DNA of 64,000 nucleotides, taken from positions 3,612,294 to 3,676,293 of the forward strand of contig CP051141.1 in assembly GCA_001592805.2 (NCBI GenBank). The letters run 5' to 3'. Origin of the DNA: Peltaster fructicola. Taxonomy: Eukaryota > Ascomycota > Dothideomycetes. The position numbers and the translations under genes are program-made. Of the stretch, positions 59,801 through 64,000 are shown one piece after another. The stretch's first letter is position 1, and every line of letters begins with the position of its first letter. The notes under the pieces were generated by a model. It did no database searches. It had not been told where the DNA came from and saw nothing but the letters and a program-made list of their open reading frames with translations.

Positions 59801-61700
59801 AGCCTACTTCTGAGCTTCACTGCTTACGAGGACGATGCCGCAAGACGCTTAGGAATGTGGCGTTGTAGGTCGTTGGTGGTGATGACCGCTCGACGGCTTT
59901 GTACTTCTCTTGCATGTCTGGGGGCATCACTCTGGTGCTGAGGACGGTGGTATGGTGCTATGTACTCATCGTGGTGCCATCATGCTTCGTTGTTGATGCT
60001 GCGTTGCTTGTGCTCGTGTCTTCGTGGTAGGTCGATGATGCTTGCTTCTGGCGACGAGGCGAGGAGGAGATCCCACAGTCCTAGAGATGCCTTGTCAGTA
60101 AGATTCTCGTTACTGTGCTTGGGAGCGCTACTCAAAGTATGCTGATCTCTTGGTCAGTAGTGGCTGCTTGGTGTGCTCAGTGCTCTCATGACGGCAGTCT
60201 ACTGTCGCACTCCATCTCGAGAACTTCCGATGTTGCTGTTGGCTTGAGGAGATAGCTGTTCAATCATACGTGTACACTTCATTGTACATGATGCTTCCTC
60301 TGATGATCGTGCTTGGCTGAATAAGGTCGTGATGCTGATGATGATTGAGTCTTGCGACGGCGAACTTCGGGATCTTGCGATCTTATTGCAGATCGAGCGA
60401 CATCTATAGTGTATACTCCGACAGCCTTATGCTAGCGATTCCGAGAGTTTGGAGCAGATCGTCGGAATGGAAAGGTTGGAAAATTCACATCTGCATTGAT
60501 GTGTGTTGCAAAGGCCATGTCGCTTGAGGTAGGCATGATGTTATCGATATTATTGCAAGAAGGTCAGCGCTTTGACTGCCAGATGTCATCGCTAGAGTCC
60601 TACTCATGTACAGGTTTGAAGGCGATCGTTGGATCATGGAGCTGGGAATCGTGGATTTTGCTGCTGTGTTGAAGCTGCTGCATGTGGTGTTGAGGACCAC
60701 GATATGTCGACGGTCAGGACTTACGCTGCTCAACAGAAGGAACATACTCCTATAGTTGTGCTCTGGACTGATTCGCTTGAGTTCAAGCTGCGCAAGTGGT
60801 GATGCGCATGTCGCAAAGGTCATATCACAGTGGGTGGTGAGTCCTGAGAGCGCTCGATGTCACCTTGTGTCAGGATGCTCAAATAGCTGTACAGCCACCT
60901 GGTCTGCCAGTACTGAGAGTTCGAAAGCTTTTGCTGATGTAGTCCCGCCGGCATGGCTAGTTACGATGATCTGAAGCCTGTGATAGATCTCGAAGATGCT
61001 ATGATTCGACATTTGAAGACGCTGAAGATCAGCACTGTCAGAATTCCAGAAGTGATCAGCCTTCGAGTATGATTGTGAGCGAGCTGTTCAAGTACGCTCA
61101 TCGCGGTGGACAGTGCTTGTAGCGCAATGGTGCCTGAACTCGATGTAGATGATCGGCGACTGCGAGAGTGCGCATGAGCTTGGTGGTGTTGTATGCAGTC
61201 GGTTGCACTGACGCTGTGAACCAGTTGGCGTACACTGGTTCATATCGTTCAGAGCAATGCGAAGACTCTGCGGATACCCCAGCTCTTGCTCCTGTCTGAT
61301 GATGCAGACTGGTAGAACGGCTGACGATGTTGATGCCATCGCTGATGCTTGCATGTCATTCTCACATAGGTGGAAATTGGTGGGAAGTAGGGTGCTTGAA
61401 AATGGACCTAGAGAGTCCATATCTATATCAGTGTGTAGCTACAGAGCCACTGAGCACGCCTATGAGGTCTATATATCTATATATCCTTCCTAGAGCTCAC
61501 TGTCGCTGTCGCCAATCTGAGCGCACAGGTCACCTACAGCTGCGCACAGACCACCTGAATTAATGATTACATTAGGGCAGTAATCAAAAATGGTCTCAAC
61601 ACTCAGAGCTCGTAGAACTTAGATAGACGTATAGGTGTGTAGAGCTGGTCATTCTGATGAGAATCTATATGGTTAGGAGTCTGTAGAGTGAGAATTGAGC
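56851..61700. other. Subtelomeric stretch without a supported gene, T-rich on the plus strand
   Basis: The longest frame, 58671-59237 (188 codons), is Leu/Cys/Arg-rich, has no recognised family and lies in a T-rich, A-poor strand context that lengthens frames by chance. No helicase-like or other telomere-linked gene is seen. Confidence 0.5.
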
Positions 61701-63955
61701 TCAGGGCGAAGGATCATAGAAGTAGAGTAGAGTTGGGTGAGAAACCCTAACAAATTTCCTCCACACACATGCAGAACTTCTCTCCCTTGCAGACAGAGCT
61801 GTAGGCGTGTGAGGAAGCTGATATATGGCTTGTTGGAGAGCCTAGAATCAGGGCTACAACTTCATCATACAGAGTGAATCGATCAGAGGCATATTGGTGA
61901 AGTTGGAGATGGAATGAAGTGAAGATGAGATGAAAATCAGGGTCTAGAGAAGCTTTGTATGAGGATCACACCAAGCAGTTCTCCACCCTGTAGAATGGGC
62001 TACAGGCGAGTTATCACAGTGGTACATGGCTCAATCGACAGCTCAGAGCGAGCACTATCAGTCTCTCATACAGTGTGAAGCCATAGGACCTATATTGAGA
62101 GAGTTGTAGGGGCATACAGGCAGGTATGAGATATACACAGTGGAGTGAATTTCTGAGCATGGAGGAATTTTGTATGAGAAACACACCAAACAGTTCTCTA
62201 CCACCTACACACAGCTACAGGACAGCTATCAGCCTGGGGGAAGCATCACTGCGTAGAGCTGAGTGAGTGCGTGAGAAACCTCACTTTCATAGTCCCCTAG
62301 CATCAGAAATGACTGCCCAGCTCACTGACACAAAGATGGAGAAAGAATGTATGAGAAACACTAACAAATTTCCTCTAACTCGATGTCAGTAGGTCAGGCA
62401 GTCACTTTTCTCGCCACACACACGTCAACACAGGGAACCACGCACGGGGGACAGTTCAGAGCGAGGAGACCAATTCACTCATACAGAGTGAAGCCATAGG
62501 AGTGATATTGAAGGAGTTGACTGTAGCATCAAGATAGAGGAGTTTTGTTAGCAATCCCCACCAAAATTTCCTCCATCTGAGTGTGTGAACCACTTCACTT
62601 TGCGCAAGCAGCTGCAGGTGAGCTATCACAGTGATATATGGATGGATTGAGAGCTCTGAGTCGCAGCTACAACTCTCTCATAGAGTGTGAGTCCATCAGA
62701 GCTATATTGGGAGAGTTGTAGGGGGATACAGGCAGGTATGAGAAATACACAGCACTGTGTATATGTGGGGATGGAGGAATTTTGTATGAGAATCACACCA
62801 ACCGCTTCTCCACTGTCTACACGCAGCTACAGAGGAGCTACGAAGCTGATATATGGCTGGTTTGAGAGCTATCACTCGGCGCTACAAACCGCTCATAGAA
62901 GCCATCTCAATCAGAGCCATATTGGTGAAGCTGAAGATGGGCTGAAGTCGAGTTGAGATGAAAATAAGGGTCCAGAGGAAGTTTCTTAGCAAATCACACC
63001 AACCACTTCTCCACCTCCTAGAATGAGCTACAGAAGAGCTATGAAGCTGATATATGGCTTAATCGACAGCTCAGAGTGAGTGCTAGAAGTCACTCATATA
63101 AAGTGAGACGATTCACTCAGAAATGGACCTGCTGATTGGCCTGATGCAGGCGGGTATGAAATGTACGCAGCACTGTGTATTCTTCAGAATGGAGGAAGTT
63201 TGTTAGTAAAACACACCAAGCAGTTCTCTACCCTGTAGAATGAGCTACAGGACAGCTATCACTCTTTCGACAGCTGAACTGAGATGAGACGACTCAGGAG
63301 CTCCTAGATATAGCTGTTTTGAAGCTCCTGTGCGAAAACTCGGAAAGTGAGAAATCAGGCATCAAGGCATCAAGGGTCTTAGAGGAATTTACTATGGCAT
63401 TTACACCAAGGAGTTCTCTACCTTACAGAAACAGCTACAGGCCACATATAGACATGATATATGGCTTATTTGAGAGCTTAGAGTGAGGGCTATCAGTCGC
63501 TCATAGAAAGTGAGTCCATTAGGTCAAAATCTGACAAGCTGAATGGCCTGATGCAGGCAGGTATGAGATGTACTGTGGGGTGTGTATTCTTCAGAATGGA
63601 AGAAATTTGTATGAGAAATGCACCAAGCAGTTCTCTACCACTTTGCAGCAGCTACAGACCACCTATCGCGAATCCGAGCTCATATTTGAAGTCAGCTCGA
63701 CGAGGAGCTCCTGGAAAAGCTCAGAAACAGCATAAAAGACGAAAAGTGAAAAACAGAAAATGGTGATTTTCACACGCCAAGACTTTCGAATTTCAGGGTC
63801 CAAGGAGGAAATTTGTATGAGGATTACACACACGACTTCTCCACCCTGTAGAATCACCAATAATGGTGTCGCATACATGATAACAGTGTCAGTGGAGAGC
63901 AGAAGACGTGCGCTTTCCAGAGGCACAATAATCAACTCGATAGCACCATTATTGG
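61700..63955. repeat. Subtelomeric degenerate satellite, roughly 205-bp period
   Basis: About eleven diverged units. The most regular block is GGAGGAATTTTGTATGAGAA followed by CACACCAAGCAGTTCTC and, 30-40 bp on, GAGCTACAG. Copies occur near 61751, 61953, 62162, 62346, 62537, 62774, 62973, 63193, 63382, 63600 and 63808. Secondary shared blocks include GATATATGGCTT (61820, 62850, 63050, 63451) and ACAGGCAGGTATGAGA (62115, 62730). It runs up to the telomere. Confidence 0.85.
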
Positions 63956-63956
63956 T
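63855..63956. repeat. 13-nt inverted repeat next to the telomere
   Basis: ACCAATAATGGTG at 63856-63868 is the exact reverse complement of CACCATTATTGGT at 63944-63956, with 75 nt between them. The right arm touches the first TAGGG unit. Confidence 0.85.
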
Positions 63957-64000
63957 AGGGTAGGGTAGGGTAGGGTAGGGTAGGGTAGGGTAGGGTAGGG
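63956..64000 (+). repeat. Telomere-type repeat (TAGGG)n, nine copies
   Basis: Nine perfect copies of TAGGG fill the last 45 bases, with the G-rich strand running 5'->3' toward the window end as expected for a right telomere. The unit is five bases rather than TTAGGG, the common filamentous-ascomycete repeat. The array may continue beyond the window. Confidence 0.85.

Noticed and set aside
48530-64000. Telomere-linked RecQ helicase or transposon genes
   Set aside because: I looked for helicase, reverse transcriptase and transposase motifs in the longer frames and saw none.
1-64000. CRISPR arrays, bacterial operons or ribosome binding sites
   Set aside because: Introns, gene content and the telomere make this a eukaryotic chromosome. 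The repeats seen are degenerate minisatellites and satellites without uniform spacers.

Overview
The window reads as the end of a chromosome of a filamentous ascomycete fungus, most likely a Dothideomycete. Genes are interrupted by short introns (about 40-66 nt, GTATGT/GTAAGT/GTGAGT donors, CTRAC-type branch sites). Fungal housekeeping genes sit on the left, and the right end is a run of TAGGG telomere-type repeats (63956-64000) behind a degenerate subtelomeric satellite. Splice sites were placed by eye from consensus sites, reading frame and family similarity. | 1-17 kb is the conserved part: RPA49 (5' partial, Pol I subunit), a PAN/apple-like membrane protein, UreF, LTV1 (40S assembly), LSG1 (60S assembly GTPase), a microsomal-type epoxide hydrolase, an MFS sugar transporter, a small conserved fungal protein and the peroxin PEX3. 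Three of these (RPA49, LTV1, LSG1) serve ribosome production. LSG1 and PEX3 each carry an apparent one-base deletion in a three-base homopolymer that breaks an otherwise good reading frame; an alpha/beta hydrolase at 27.2 kb shows the same defect. I read this mainly as a sequence-quality signal. | 17-31.6 kb is accessory. It holds an O-methyltransferase, the alpha/beta hydrolase, and a cluster of four genes plus one pseudogene from a single paralogous family. Members share an LPxEIRxxIY-type motif just after an intron, a second motif (LxLxEFxLT-like) further on, and three of the four share the same three-exon layout. They are F-box/2EXR/DUF7730-like in appearance and have no function I can assign. 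| 31.6-48.5 kb is sparse: a secreted two-repeat beta-rich protein, a secreted GMC oxidoreductase, a DUF4419 protein, a secreted heavily N-glycosylated protein of unknown family with seven exons (one of 24 nt), and an F-box/LRR-like protein. No PKS, NRPS or terpene synthase accompanies the methyltransferase and oxidoreductase, so I do not call a metabolite cluster. | 48.5-64 kb has no gene I can support. It contains degenerate short repeats (54.2-56.9 kb), a strand-composition change (A/C-rich then T-rich), the roughly 205-bp satellite (about 61.7-63.95 kb), an inverted repeat beside the telomere, and the terminal TAGGG array.
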